Source: Anthracocystis setariae (lineage: Eukaryota; Basidiomycota; Ustilaginomycetes; Ustilaginales; Ustilaginaceae). Taken from it: DNA of 64,000 nucleotides. Numbering within the stretch: position 1 is the stretch's first letter; each line of letters opens with the position of its first letter. The position numbers were made by a program, and so were the translations under genes. The DNA is taken from positions 248,001 through 312,000 of the forward strand of contig CAKMXJ010000022.1 in assembly GCA_928724745.1 (NCBI GenBank). The letters are read 5' to 3'. The notes beneath the pieces are model-generated. The model did not search any database, had not been told where the DNA came from, and saw nothing but the letters and a program-made list of their open reading frames with translations. Positions 11,801-22,435 of this stretch are shown one piece after another.

Positions 11801-11986
11801 ACAGCACTGTCTCGGGAAGAGAGGAAGAAGCAGCATCGAAGGACATTCTCGTCGGACTGGCCCACCCTGCAGGCCAACCTCGCTTCGCAGAGGAGGAAGA
11901 GCAAGGTGGATGCTGGACTCTTGCCATCCCTAACCGCAGATGCGACGACTGGCACGAAGGGTGCTGGCTCCACGGAGGGGGTATAA
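8804..11986 (+). CDS. Dual-specificity protein phosphatase with large in-domain insertion (Rok1/Msg5-like)
   Basis: 1060 residues with no intron. The phosphatase domain starts at about residue 226 (EILPGLFLGDEHNA, then ITTILNVAKE), is interrupted by about 255 low-complexity residues, and resumes at about 520 (RYIKLPWTHDETD). The signature HCQCGVSRS gives the catalytic C594 and R600, and the domain ends near 665. The rest is Ser/Thr/Pro-rich with a charged helix at about 705-745. Such enzymes dephosphorylate MAP kinases on Tyr and Thr. By family knowledge the likely counterpart is smut Rok1 (yeast Msg5), which restrains mating and pathogenicity MAPK signalling; that assignment is inference from fold and organism type. 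The start (ACCATGAGC) has a good context after a long leader. Confidence 0.8.
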   Translation: MSDLELDLSPPPTPGPSSFAPRSVHAANRLSLLPTRSLSLCIPQDGQAFGGLTQPSLPSALPQSSELQFSGPSITLEAPTCRGGPSTLAARPSSRLERKRPSRLNLAPPSIYDEPGLSSRSMPSSPVVMSRSNSGTEQSDNTDSMASASAISEAVKHLSSTLRGTPRRRPSMPFKKAVNPELPYPEPPSAASSRTRPPEAFRDPSEHILSGKGSTLQHARSVYSRGPVEILPGLFLGDEHNARDDSMLSALGITTILNVAKETVLNFQPDSSYGAAQAKASHSAWANASSRIANQAEASASVVGQRLHHSAGHAPGTASEEPQTPSSYFTPPTTASLAQNGQGDSSSPRSAISTSVLRNTSSTPNLLTQFLESGLATAPEAAESQSNAPESSASTNLRTLTAQDVLRYLSLRRNSGSSSEDAFDTASSPSSSHAPSTCTSAATELTPPVVMSLKSSDDVDVNDSSCTGAYNSQQASPSYVFGHDPRSPSSWVTQVELPPNATATRVAADAAKGRSRDMRYIKLPWTHDETDLASGYGGFSQGCALIAEALAIDARFWYAAKIADDPTSCAALQNDTSSEHVQTSPNPGKILVHCQCGVSRSATLVIAFVMQAAAMRYGFEATRNLLGMHDCYNMVKEKSSSISPNISLIYQLVEWERHLSSAAGRLRELLGMTSSADEDYAGAQTIASGQASLGAGWSTETMDEAMWSKMRLEEEEKEAAEEARRREERLTEAKRSAAERKAAQDRLEGIAPDVPIGSDLGVGSIMQRRRKKAAPALQLQTPGGSSDGNASASKPLPSPGLNRRRPPALQLNGATHDNGRLEVETPFQTARTGPWTGHDHDRDGDVMMSEAEAPQTPLRSSAMISDAVRTPTARTALTAHALDSSSLITPNARSGSFPSADPTQQRVRPSSASHLPSLHMGVPDENMGPSTLGPAESMTASVSPSSRLNGFNFGGANMSSNLLARVESDSAQVSGSKTRPDSMQSIMSLSSSSTGLFGVTALSREERKKQHRRTFSSDWPTLQANLASQRRKSKVDAGLLPSLTADATTGTKGAGSTEGV

Positions 11987-12541
11987 GTTGTGGTGTTGGA
12001 AGCGATTCTTTACATGATAGCTGTCGCATCATTTGGCTCAAAGGGAGCTCTCGGATGTTCTTTCTGAAATGGACAGTGTCAAATCAATTCTGTCGACACC
12101 CTCTTCCTTGTGAGTTTGAGCTCGAGTTTCTGAGTTTGTCCTCGAGGCGCGGCTGAGGACCGGGTGTTTTTTGATTCTGCCAGACGGTCACCGGTTCGTC
12201 AGCTTTGTTGATCGTCTCTCTGAGCCAATGGAAGGCTGGGCCGGCAAGGGGGATGGGGAGAGAGGGTGGTTTAGGGGTATACAGTTCTTTCCGAAGGCTA
12301 CTGATTTGTTCGCGTTCACGTTTCGGATGAATAGTTGCCGTACTGCACATGATGTAGTCACCGGATTTCAAGCTTCAACCTGATGGTGTTGGCAGGTCTC
12401 AAGCTCTGAGTTGCATGGTCTTAGCAGACAATTTGTATGAAAAATAAATGATTTACATAAACTGTTTGTAATGTGTTGATTGTAGACGCAAAGCAACCAG
12501 ACAGTGGTTAGTGGATTTGAATCCTACGTGATTCCAGAAGA
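11987..12541. other. Intergenic, convergent 3' ends
   Basis: The downstream regions of the phosphatase (+) and PPCS (-) genes meet here. It is AT-rich around 12420-12480, and I see no gene or RNA. Confidence 0.4.
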
Positions 12542-13690
12542 TTAGATCTTGGAACGATCGGCGTCGTTGGACGACGGAGAGGTTGATGTTGCTTTTGCGA
12601 TCCACAATTCATGTCTTCTACAAAGCTCCCGAATGATGTCCTCCTCAAGTTCTTTCTCTCCACCCTTACCTCCACCCTGATTGCTGCCGCCGTCCATCGA
12701 GGTTGACTCTGCCAACCGCATCCACGTGGCGGTAAACTCTTCTGACTCCACCTTGATCTCTTGCACCTTTGCCTCGACGTGCTCCGGCACAGGATTGCTC
12801 GACTTCCTCTCGACAAAGACGACCTCGAACTTCCTCCTATTCAAATCGTTGCCGATCACGAGCTGATGACCATACCTCTGCAACGCTGCCACGGCCTTTG
12901 GGATGAGCAGCTTGGGATCGGTTTCCAGCTTGAAACTGACCAGATACCCCTCGGGAACCCACTTTTCGACCATGGGTTTGAGCACTTTGGGCACCTGGTC
13001 CATTTGGATCACGAGCGATCCTTTTCCGGACTGGATCTTGTGTTCGGGTACGTTGGTAGATGGGATGAAGAAGTCGGACACGGCAGCGGCGAGGTAGTAC
13101 ATGCCGTTGCGACCGAGAGGTTGCATGACTCGTGACATTTCGCGCAGCAGCCAGAGGTAGTCGTTGACGGTGACAAAGGGGACTGTGTGAAGGAGACCGG
13201 AGGTGCGTGCATGGTGGTAGGCCGAGAGGATGGGACGAAGATGCTTGACGTGCTGTTTGAGCACGGTGATGTCGTCCTCACCCGAGGGCGAGGCGGGTGA
13301 GTCGGTATGAACGTGAGTGGCAGGATCAGCAAGCAGATCAAGGAACGGATTTGTGGTGTGCGAATAGTGGCGTGTATAGGGTGCCAGGGAGTGCTGACGA
13401 CTCATAAAGATGACGGCATAACCGGCAGAGAGAAAGTATTCGGCCGACGTGGCTCCTCGAGTCCCTGCAGAAAAGTTGTCGAGGAAACGCACGACGTTTT
13501 TTTCGAGAGGCACAGTGGTACCACCAGAAGTGACGAGGACGACTCTACGGTTTTCTTTGATATGACGTTGGACGAATTCGGAAGCGGCCGAGGCGACTTC
13601 GGCGAGATTCGAAGGAGGTTGTTGTGTCTGGAAGAAGCGATCGCTTGACCATTTGGGCGATGTGGACGACGAAGCGGATGCATCGGACAT
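12542..13690 (-). CDS. CAB2: Phosphopantothenate-cysteine ligase (PPCS)
   Basis: 382 residues. It joins 4'-phosphopantothenate to cysteine in the second step of coenzyme A synthesis; the fungal and animal enzymes are stand-alone ligases. The N-terminal nucleotide-binding motif is clear (VTSGGTTVPLEKNVVRFLDN, then FSAGTRGA), followed by AEYFLSAGYAVIFMSR and, later, YLAAAVSDFF and VSFKLETD typical of the CoaB/PPCS fold. A short Gly/Ser-rich insert lies near the C-terminus, before the final helix. The length is typical for fungal members and no intron is needed. Confidence 0.9.
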   Translation of the reverse strand: MSDASASSSTSPKWSSDRFFQTQQPPSNLAEVASAASEFVQRHIKENRRVVLVTSGGTTVPLEKNVVRFLDNFSAGTRGATSAEYFLSAGYAVIFMSRQHSLAPYTRHYSHTTNPFLDLLADPATHVHTDSPASPSGEDDITVLKQHVKHLRPILSAYHHARTSGLLHTVPFVTVNDYLWLLREMSRVMQPLGRNGMYYLAAAVSDFFIPSTNVPEHKIQSGKGSLVIQMDQVPKVLKPMVEKWVPEGYLVSFKLETDPKLLIPKAVAALQRYGHQLVIGNDLNRRKFEVVFVERKSSNPVPEHVEAKVQEIKVESEEFTATWMRLAESTSMDGGSNQGGGKGGEKELEEDIIRELCRRHELWIAKATSTSPSSNDADRSKI

Positions 13691-14408
13691 GACGATGCAG
13701 CGTCTCTTCTAGCGATACAGAGAGAGAGAAATAAAGCGCTCAGGAGAGAGGATGCGAGCAGATCGAGTCTACGTGACACCAAGAGGGTCAATGTTCGGAT
13801 GTACCGACCAAGCAGGAAAACGATGCCAAAGCGTCCGTCCAAAGATGCGTAAGCAGACTTCGGAAGATGCCGATGTCGATGGTGTTGAGCCCAAGTTGCA
13901 AAAGGGTGTGGTCGAATTGCAAAGATTGTAGTGTTGGCAAAGATGAATCCAAGCAACCAAAGTCGAAGGTCGAGGTTTCTCTTGCCAAGCACCGAACGCG
14001 GCTCGTGCGTGCGTCTACAATAATATGCTCTCTTTCTTCTGCTTGGCTGCTGTGTTCTTTCCGGTTGCGGGGGAAATTCTGTCGCTGCTGAGTGTTGGAA
14101 TCCTTCTGATTTGTGCAGTGCACTAACCCTAACATCGGCAGATCCGTCAAAACAAAAATAAAAAAATGCACACGCCAGAAATTCTCGGAACTCGAAAGTC
14201 AGTGTCGCCAGGGGGGGGGGCTAATCCTCCATCTCATGCCGTCTTTCGAGCTTTTGGCTGTTTGGCCGTTTTCGGAGGGCGGCGCGTGCAATCTCATACG
14301 GCGACGGCGACAAGAACACGTCTCATCGCGTCCGATTACCATATCAGCGTCCCGAAGCCGCCACGAATTTTTCCCAGCGACCCCCTCGTTTACGTCGCTG
14401 CGTCCAAG
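13691..14408. other. Divergent promoter region between PPCS and zinc-finger gene
   Basis: Shared upstream region of two divergent genes. It contains a G tract at about 14210-14219. An in-frame ATG at 14166 would extend the zinc-finger protein by 81 residues without conserved features; I treat that part as leader. Confidence 0.4.
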
Positions 14409-16139
14409 ATGCCACGCAAGAAGCATCCCGACAGCAACGCCGCAGGTCCATCCTCGGCCGCTGCAACCCCGTCTCGTCGACATGGCTCGTCCGCTGCGCC
14501 AGATCGATCGCCATCCCCAACATCATCGCTCGGAGCAGGCGGCAGAGTCTCCAATCCACCATCCTCCCCAACCAAACCTCCTCCCAGCACCAGCAACCGA
14601 ACAAAAGCCGCGGGCAACATGACCAACCGCGCACCTTCACCCACTTTGTCCGAGATCTCCACATCAGCATCCGAAGCCGAAGACAGCGCAGCAGCCAACA
14701 ATCAGCAGCGAATCCGCTCTGCCTCACCGGAGGGTGATGAGCTTGCGGACGAATCCACGCGCGAGCCTGCCGCCAACAACGACGCCCAAGTCACCTGTCA
14801 ATGGAACGACTGCGGCGAGACCTTCAACAGCCTGCAACCTTTTATCGACCATTTGCATCATGAGCATATCGGCATTCACAAGAGCAAATACATGTGCGAA
14901 TGGACCGGCTGCATACGTAAAGGCAAGCCTCAAACCTCTCGCTTTGCACTACTCAGTCATTTGAGAAGTCATACGGGCGAGAAACCTTTCACATGTCCAC
15001 GACCAGAGTGCGATAAGAGCTTCACGCGATCGGATGCGCTCAGCAAGCACATGCGTGTACAGCACAACATCATCACCGCCGGTTCGCGCAAGGCTGCAGC
15101 CTCAGCTAATGCCAACGAAGACGGAGGCGCCGAAGATGCGTCGATGCTCGCCGAGGCAGGTGAAGCTTCTACGCCCGCCAAAACGAGTGCAGCCGCCAGC
15201 GGTGATGTTCTAGGCGACGAGCTGTTGGAGCTCGCTGAGGGGGAGGGCTCCGAATTTGGCCTCTCCAAGGGGGCCGGGGGGGAATCGAACCTGTATACCA
15301 TGTCGGCTGAGGAGTTGGGCATTCAAGATCGCCTCCAGGCAGAGAGCGACACGGAGGAGGCCAAACGTACGGAAGCCATCCTTGGACGCGCACTACGGAC
15401 CTGGGCCAAAGATATGCGCGAACGTGAACGCAGTCGCAAATTGCGCGAATCGTCCACCCGCGCGCGCAACGGTGCGGGAGTAGCAGCGGGCGCTGAGGAT
15501 TCTCTCAACGGCGCCGGAGCTTCCAATGCCGTGGGAGCAAAACGTGCGCGCAACAACGACTACGACAGCGACTCTGGCGATTCCATGCCGGATGTGAGCG
15601 AGCTTCGACGTCGTCAGCGTAACCGTTCCTCATCTGCTGCTGCTGCTGCTGCGACGGGGGCCAATGGTTCGCGACGACGCTCTCCGCGCTTGAGCACCGG
15701 TGATGGCGAAGGGGATGACGACGCGGATGCGCCTCTTGCTGTTAGCTCGGCCTTGGCGGGTAACTCGATGGAGGCTGCACAAGCCGCGATCCGAAGCGCA
15801 CGCCATCGGTATCTGGTTGAGAAAGCCAAGCTGCGGTATGCACGGTCGGAGAATGCACGTCTGTGGGCACATGTGCAACAACTCGAGGCGGACGAAAAAC
15901 GACTGAATCGACAATGCATGAGTGCACTTGAACAAGCGCTCGTGGTGGAATTGGGTCAGGATGTTGATGCGATCTTTAGTCCACCCACTTCTCCCGCCCG
16001 GCTAGTAGAACATGCCACGCTCGCCGACCAACATGCACTGCGAACCGAGGTACAGCTCCAAGAGTCTGCCGCCAAAGGTACGTTGATTGATGATGATGAG
16101 AAGAATAGGGCTAGGCAGACGAGTGTCGCGGCTGTTTGA
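14409..16139 (+). CDS. C2H2 zinc-finger protein (possible INO80 subunit, Iec1-like)
   Basis: 576 residues from the ATG at 14409 (MPRKKHPDS). Three C2H2-type fingers lie at about residues 130-230: CQWNDC with HLHHEH; CEWTGC with a long loop and HLRSH; and CPRPEC with HMRVQH, joined by a canonical HTGEKPF linker. Fungal proteins with this finger arrangement and a C-terminal helical stretch (about 465-520 here, RYLVEKAKLRYARSENARL) include S. pombe Iec1, a zinc-finger subunit of the INO80 chromatin remodeller. I offer that as the best candidate, not as proven. The middle is low-complexity and acidic. A general sequence-specific transcription factor is the alternative. Confidence 0.7.
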   Translation: MPRKKHPDSNAAGPSSAAATPSRRHGSSAAPDRSPSPTSSLGAGGRVSNPPSSPTKPPPSTSNRTKAAGNMTNRAPSPTLSEISTSASEAEDSAAANNQQRIRSASPEGDELADESTREPAANNDAQVTCQWNDCGETFNSLQPFIDHLHHEHIGIHKSKYMCEWTGCIRKGKPQTSRFALLSHLRSHTGEKPFTCPRPECDKSFTRSDALSKHMRVQHNIITAGSRKAAASANANEDGGAEDASMLAEAGEASTPAKTSAAASGDVLGDELLELAEGEGSEFGLSKGAGGESNLYTMSAEELGIQDRLQAESDTEEAKRTEAILGRALRTWAKDMRERERSRKLRESSTRARNGAGVAAGAEDSLNGAGASNAVGAKRARNNDYDSDSGDSMPDVSELRRRQRNRSSSAAAAAATGANGSRRRSPRLSTGDGEGDDDADAPLAVSSALAGNSMEAAQAAIRSARHRYLVEKAKLRYARSENARLWAHVQQLEADEKRLNRQCMSALEQALVVELGQDVDAIFSPPTSPARLVEHATLADQHALRTEVQLQESAAKGTLIDDDEKNRARQTSVAAV

Positions 16140-16403
16140 GAGCGAACGGGGTCGGGTGCGGGTTTTGTTATTGTTAGCATTCAAAAGCATTTCGTTTGTT
16201 TGCATCGTTTGTGTGAATGTGTGTAGAGGGGAGCGCAGACGACACATTGCCAACTCTGCCTCGGATAACCACACACAAGATGAAATGTGATCCCAGACAT
16301 TGGTACAACAGTGAAAAGTTTACAAACGCGAACGAATAGTACAGCAGCGCGAACGACCCGACGGAAAAGAGCGTTGGAGGGAGGAGGGGAAGGGATAAGG
16401 GGA

Positions 16404-18341
16404 TTAAGCGAGTCTTGGATCGAATCTGAACCTGTTTGACTTGGTTGGGGTTCTATGCGCCAACGTTGCATAGGGCGGTGGGAATCTACCTGAGGATGGG
16501 GGTTGTGGGGAGGGGGAGACGTTGACAAAGTCGGCGTAGTGGAAGGTTGTATCGCCTCCGGGTGCGTTCGGGGGTGTGCAGGGGAACATGGGTGGTGCGC
16601 CATCGAACGTGGCCGAATGCGTGAGTTGCGATGATGACGATGGAGGTGTGCGCGGACTCCGAGGCGTACGCAGCAACATGTACTCTTCCGCATTGGCCGC
16701 GCTCCTCTTCTCCAGCACCCCACTAGCGCCAGCAGTGCCGAGCGGAGAACTCGAAGCGGAGAGTGTGTCGGCATCAAATCCCAACCCCACCATCTCGGCG
16801 CTTTTGGCAAGCTTTCGAGTCGACGGCGGAGGAGTGAGCGGCGTGGGATTCGAGGCGTTCGTATGGCGCTGCGGTGCGGGAGCACCGGCGTGAGATTGGT
16901 TGCGACTGCGACGCCCACCCGCACCCGCACCCGCCCCGGCGAGCGAATCGTTCGAGTGGTTGAACGGATCCCACAGCGAAGTCTGTGCTGGCGTTGAAAG
17001 GATCCCGTTCGTCGAGACGGGTTCAGCATCACTGCTAAACCGCTTGATCGAGGATGGCGATGGACTGGAAGCGAGGAAGAGCAGGTAATCGGCTGCAGCT
17101 CGGTCGTCCTCGCCATCGGCGTGCGTAACGGCAGCATGCTCGATAACCTCAGCCTTGTTGCTCTCCCGCTCCTCATCGTCGTCGTCACGAAACTCAGACG
17201 GGAGAATACCCCAGGAGACATTGCGACGATGCTTTTTGGCACGCACACCAGCTGGATGCGCCAATGCCGACGAACGTCGGATCGAGGGACTTGCGAACCC
17301 CAACCCCAGCGCCGCATGCGAAGCCGCGGCAGGTGGCGGCGTGTGTGGTCGATCCGAACCCGAACTGGAATCCGAACTGCTACTTGCGCTTTTGTCACCG
17401 TTTCTTGCTTCGGCGAGAGCGGCGAGCGCGTTGGCTACGCGGTCGCGCTCTGCTTGGTCTTGCTCTGCCAAAGGTTGCGACTGGACAGCAAAGACATGAC
17501 GGCCGGATGCATGGCGGGAGCGTGGGGTGCGTGGTGCGGTGAGACCGAGATCTTGAGCAAGCGACGAAGCCGGATGACCGTTGGGTAGGAAGCCACTAGA
17601 CTGCATCCTCAACCTGCGTGGTGTGGATGGCTGCCCACCACCACCAACACCAACGAGATGACTTGAAGAGGAAGCACTGTGGCTGGCTTCCCTACGCCTC
17701 TTACTCGGTGAGCCAGTGGGGAGAGCGAACGAGTCCTGAGCAGCGAGCTTGGATTCATGCGCTACCATGGCAGGCGTGGGGTTGTTGTGCCAGTCAAACT
17801 TTCCGTTGTTGCGCTCAGGAGATCCGAGCTGTGGTGACGATGCGGTCTTGTCCAACAACGACCGTGTAGACGATGATGATGAGGACGCCGAGGTGGATGC
17901 ACAAGACGAAGCTGGACATTTGGAAGGTGTCGAGGTGGAGGTGGCAAACGAAGTTGCTCTGGAAAAGGTCTTGACAGATGATGTCGAGGAAGTGGAAGAT
18001 GTGGGGCGGAAGTCGGTACCGAAAATGTCGAGGTAGATGGATCGGGTGGATCGTGCAGATGACTGCGAGCTGGAAGGGAGGGATTCAGCTTGGGACAGAG
18101 CAGGGGTGGTTGAGGTGGAGCCGATGCCAAGTCCAAGCTGGGTCTGCGAGTCTTTGTTCTCGACGAGACTTGTGGAAAGTGGTTTGACGGGTGGAGGTGA
18201 GAGTGAAGCGTCGAGTTGGGAGAAGGATGTGTTGCCCATACCGTTGAGTGCTTTGAAAGAGGCCAACTGGAGACGAGTGCGCAGGGCATTGGCATATATC
18301 TCGACGTCATGCCGCCTGTGAAGAGGACTTGATGAAGTCAT
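16404..18341 (-). CDS. Whi5/Nrm1-like G1/S regulator candidate
   Basis: 645 residues from the ATG at 18341. The N-terminus has EIYANALRTRLQLASFKALN, which resembles the short GTB motif of the Whi5/Nrm1 family (LRxRLxLAxFKxxxG), the element by which these repressors bind SBF/MBF transcription factors. The rest is long, disordered and Ser/Pro-rich with many SP/TP sites, as expected for a CDK-regulated inhibitor. If the call is right, it acts in the nucleus to restrain G1/S genes. An in-frame ATG at 18422 would add 27 residues, mostly polyproline; frames further upstream are His/Pro microsatellite translation and are probably leader. The call rests on one short motif. Confidence 0.6.
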   Translation of the reverse strand: MTSSSPLHRRHDVEIYANALRTRLQLASFKALNGMGNTSFSQLDASLSPPPVKPLSTSLVENKDSQTQLGLGIGSTSTTPALSQAESLPSSSQSSARSTRSIYLDIFGTDFRPTSSTSSTSSVKTFSRATSFATSTSTPSKCPASSCASTSASSSSSSTRSLLDKTASSPQLGSPERNNGKFDWHNNPTPAMVAHESKLAAQDSFALPTGSPSKRRREASHSASSSSHLVGVGGGGQPSTPRRLRMQSSGFLPNGHPASSLAQDLGLTAPRTPRSRHASGRHVFAVQSQPLAEQDQAERDRVANALAALAEARNGDKSASSSSDSSSGSDRPHTPPPAAASHAALGLGFASPSIRRSSALAHPAGVRAKKHRRNVSWGILPSEFRDDDDEERESNKAEVIEHAAVTHADGEDDRAAADYLLFLASSPSPSSIKRFSSDAEPVSTNGILSTPAQTSLWDPFNHSNDSLAGAGAGAGGRRSRNQSHAGAPAPQRHTNASNPTPLTPPPSTRKLAKSAEMVGLGFDADTLSASSSPLGTAGASGVLEKRSAANAEEYMLLRTPRSPRTPPSSSSQLTHSATFDGAPPMFPCTPPNAPGGDTTFHYADFVNVSPSPQPPSSGRFPPPYATLAHRTPTKSNRFRFDPRLA

Positions 18342-19263
18342 TGTAGATGATGATGATGATGGTGGTGGTGGTGGTGGTGGTGGTGGAGTGAATGCGTCGG
18401 TGTGTACTCTGGAAGCGAGCATGCGTGTATCAAAGAGGAAGCATCCAAGATCGAGTTGGGCTGGGTCGAGGCGATGGCGCGGCGAAGGGATGTGTAGAGA
18501 GTTGGAGGTGAGTGGTCGAAGATGGTGGAGGTGATGGTGATGATGATGATGATGGAGGAGGTGAATGTGAAATGTACGGAACGCGGATTGGGCAGTGATT
18601 GGGGGGAATGAGTTTGTGGTTCGATGATACCACACAGCGGATGCGGAATGCTGTCTAAATAAAATGGCATTGCAGAGTGCAGATTGCAGATTGCAGACTG
18701 CACAGTCTTGGTTTCCTCGTTTTTTCTTTTGACACGAAATGAAAAAATTGCCGAGAGCTTTGTTGTGCCACTCTTTGCTTTGGGCGGCAAAGCATCGCAT
18801 TCCATGCACAGCATTCAGCATTCAGCATTCAGCATTCAGCATCCAAGCAGTGTCAGCGTGTGGCTTTAAATTTGGTTCCACCCGACACTGACGCGTTGTC
18901 GCGTTTATGACTGTGCAAGTGCCTGGCATCCTCGCGTTCGTTCGTTTTCTCGACGCTAATTAACGCGTCGCGTACTGAAGCTTTCCACGTTGATCGAGTC
19001 GCTTTATGCAAAATTATCTCCGCTATGTTAGGCCGCGGGTGGCATGACACTTCCCTTGGTTAGCCCTGCCCAAAGACTACACTGACTCTACAACCATACT
19101 TGTACATAGCTAGCGTAGCGAGTACAGTATTAAAAATACATTCCAGGCTCATCATACAACGTCCACAGCAGGTCGCATGTTGGTTGGCTTGCAAGCAGCT
19201 CACAGCTGGCTGAATTGACACGTAGAATGCTACCTCATCTTCTCTCCTCTTAGATGCGAACCA
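18342..19263. other. Intergenic with short tandem repeats
   Basis: Upstream of the Whi5-like gene and downstream of the SUMO ligase. It contains CCA/TGG and GAT microsatellites (18350-18560), an imperfect GCAGATT repeat (about 18672-18705), a CATTCAG heptamer repeated about five times (about 18808-18842), and a TACAGTA motif near 19122. I see no gene. Confidence 0.5.
18808..18842 (+). repeat. Heptamer tandem repeat (CATTCAG)n
   Basis: About five head-to-tail copies of the 7-mer CATTCAG, readable directly in the sequence. Confidence 0.75.
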
Positions 19264-21807
19264 CTACTGAGCCCACCAGTCATCCTCATTCAGATACTGA
19301 TCGTGGTCGTTGGTGTCGTTGTCAATCCACGAATCATCCCCATCTCCGCCAGCTCCTTCTGCTGCAATCGATCTTGCACCTTGCGCACCGTTGCTCTTGC
19401 TCCCGTTGCTACTCCTTGCTCCATTCGCGCCCATGTCAAGGTACGATGCTGGCATTGGCACCGATGTCCTCCTTGACGCCGCTAAAATCTCCGCATTCGT
19501 GCTGCTCATTGGCCTTCTGCCATCTACCAAACGTGGGTCCGTTGGCACCTCTGTCCGGATGCGCTTGCCAGGTCGACGCACCTGTTCCTCCTCCGGCGTC
19601 TCGTTAACTCGCGACGATACTGCTGCAAATCCTCCCGCTCGATTCGGCGTTCCTGCATGATTGGCGTGTCCAGCAAATCCAACTCGAATACCGCTACTGC
19701 TGTTGCTGTTGTTGTTTGCGTTCCTGCTGCTGCTGCTGCTGCTGCTGCTGCGACAAACATGCGTGTCAATGTGATTGCAATTGCTCGCGTCAGGACGCGT
19801 TGGAACCGTTGGCTCACTCTCGTCGTCGCTGTCCAGTGTCAGATCAATCACTTCGCCTGCGTTGCTCGCTGGAGATTGGCGTGCGCTGTTGTTGGTGCTG
19901 CTGCTCAGAAGCTCGATACGCTCATGACGTACGGCCGGCGCTGCTGTCAATGCTGCATTTCCGCTTGGCACAGATGCCGGCGTCGATCCGTTCCGCACTG
20001 GATTTGCTGTCGCGCTTGTGCTCAAGGCACGTATTGGCTGCGTAGAACTCGACGCTGCACCGCTCTCTTCCAACTGTGCTGGTGGTGGTGGAGAAGGCGT
20101 ATCCAAAAGTACAATCTCGGCAGGTGAGCCCTTCCGAGTACTGTTGGTTGTGCCATTGAGGCTCGTCGTAGGTTTGACATCCTCTGATTCACGCCTAGAC
20201 AAGATGTCTTGCAATGGTGCAGCTTCTGCAGCCGGTGATGTTTGTGCCGTTCCGCTCGAGCTGATTTTACCATCCGCTGTCCTCCAAGCACCATCCGGCT
20301 CGACAATCACCGACTCTTCATCCTGAGGCACCCTCTTGAGGATATCATCCACGTAGCCATCCATCAGCAATTCCTCCGCCTTGATCGCCTTGTGGCAGAT
20401 CGGGCACGCCCAGGATGGCGTCTGTTCATTGACTGAAAAGAAGCTCTCGGCATCGAAGCACTGCACGTGCGAGCAGTTTTCCGAACGACACGGTGTCACG
20501 ATGCGCATGTAGCTGAAAGGACATTTCAAGCTCATGGTTGCTGCCCCGGCTTCGACTTCGTCGTCCTCGGCCTCTTTCCGCATCCTCGACAGCACATCTT
20601 CCTTGCTACGCAATTGCTTTGAACGAAGGCGCTCGACCAGAGTCTCTACTGTAGTGATCTCGCAGATGGCTGCGACAAGAACGTGCCTCTTGGGCGCGTT
20701 GGTGTACGTCAGGTCGATACGATTCGGTCGTCCACTTGTCAAAGCCAAGGCACCATCCTTGTTGAGATTGGGAGGCGGTACTCGGCCCACATTCTTCTTG
20801 CTTCCACGCAGATTCGTCGATAGCGTCTGGTTGTTGACGCGAGCTTCGCATGTCAGCGGGTATTCGACCGTGGCAGGGTTTCTTCCGGACAGAGAAGCAG
20901 CATGTCCCTCAGCTGTCGTGCAAAAGAGCCGTAGCTGATGTTTTGATCCTTTTAGCAACTCGGCTTGTTCCGGCGTTAAGTTGACGAACAGAGTGGCGTT
21001 CTTGCGGTCCGCCTGGGTTGGCGCTTCGGGGCATTGGACCAGCGGTGACACAAACTGCTTGATCTCGTAGAATGGAGAGGGGCGAAAGTTGATGCGCACT
21101 GAGCCTGCGGAGCCGACAGGACGAGCGACGGGTGTGACGGCTGGTGCTGTATGAGCGTATGAGGAGGAGGCAACGTGGGATGGTTTGTTGGCTGGAACTC
21201 CCCCGAAACGTTGTCCTCCGAGATAGGCTCCAGGACCAGTGGTAGAACCATACGCACCTGCAGTTGGATTGAGACTGATGTTACAAAGAAGGGCAAGCAA
21301 GTCGACAGAGCGGCATGCATGCGTAAAAGTCAGTAAAGCTGTATCGGCGATTGTATCGAGGGAAGACAGCGGTCTGTCAGACGGATCAGAAGCAGCTCAG
21401 TAGACTTACCCATTCCGATACGCCGGTAGCGCCACGGGTGGACCTTTGTATCTAAGTATGAGATTGCGGAACTTCTGGTATCCGCGGATGTCGCCCTGGT
21501 TCTTGCGTTCTGTCAACGATGTAACGAGGCGATGGATGATTTCGGGTTTGTTTCCAGACAGCGCCAAGCGTCCACATGCTGTCTCGGGTTCATTGTTGAC
21601 GTCCTTGATGAGCGCCTTTGCTTGTGCCACTGTCAAGGCTCGTATTGTCTCCGCAAGCAACTGCAGTATGCGGATGTGGAGGGCAGTTGGAGACGTTATT
21701 CGGTCAGCACAAACATCAATACGAGGCGGCACACGGAGTGAATGTGCATTGTATAGGAAACTTACGGCGAAGTCGGCAAAGCCGCTCGAAGCTGCTTCGG
21801 TGGCCAT
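19264..21807 (-). CDS. SIZ1: SUMO E3 ligase, Siz/PIAS family (three exons)
   Basis: The predicted protein has 767 residues, joined from exons 21807-21766, 21660-21410 and 21274-19264. Both introns begin GTAAGT and have CTGAC branch sites; the first ends CTGCAG and the second ATCAG, and only these choices keep the frame. SAP domain at about 15-65 (DNA/scaffold binding), PINIT domain at about 120-260, then the SP-RING at about 345-400 (CPFSYMRIVTPCRSENCSHV, later CPICHK), which recruits the SUMO-loaded E2 Ubc9. The C-terminal half is disordered and contains acidic VIDLTLDSDDE and IVLLDTP stretches that look like SUMO-interacting motifs. It acts in the nucleus, attaching SUMO to chromatin and septin-type targets (family knowledge). 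Confidence 0.92.
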
Positions 21808-22435
21808 CGCTCCGTCGCGAGCATCAATTTAGGGGTTGTAAGGGTGAGTCAGACGAGGTGGAGGAGAAGATGCGTGACCAAAGGTGGTGATTGGAAAGAG
21901 ACCGAGATGATGATACCCGGCCAAGGGTTTGATTACGGCTTAGGATGGTAAGCGCAGCATGAGAGGTTGTGGCGATGATGAGGATAGGACAGGAAGCGAA
22001 GGGAAGGGAAGGGAAGCGAAGGGGAACAAGTAGGTGGCGGAACGAGAGAAGATGTGATGATACTGAATCGAATCAGCTCAGTTCCAAGAATTGCCCGATT
22101 TACTCAGTTCGTTGTGTAGAAAGTCATTTTCAGTGCTCAATTTCGGTCAAAACCCGAGTTGCGGAACACGGAAATCACTCTCGTACTTTGAAAAAAAATC
22201 CTCAAAAAAAAAATATTCAATGCCCACCCGATGCCTTTTCTGCACCATAACAACGGAATCGGGAAGACTGTAAGACTCTCAAGTGAGTGCTGTGCCCGCT
22301 GTGCTGACGACTCGACAGTCCCGAGTTACACATACAATGACCATCGTTGATCAGACGAGTGACTCATGAAGGATCGATTATGATGATGATGATGATCGAA
22401 ATACAAATACATTGATATGGTTGAGCTTCTTTGAG
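21808..22435. other. Intergenic
   Basis: Promoter side of the SUMO ligase and downstream side of REX3. It has a purine-rich AAGGG tandem near 21995-22022 and A tracts near 22190-22212. I see no gene. Confidence 0.4.
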
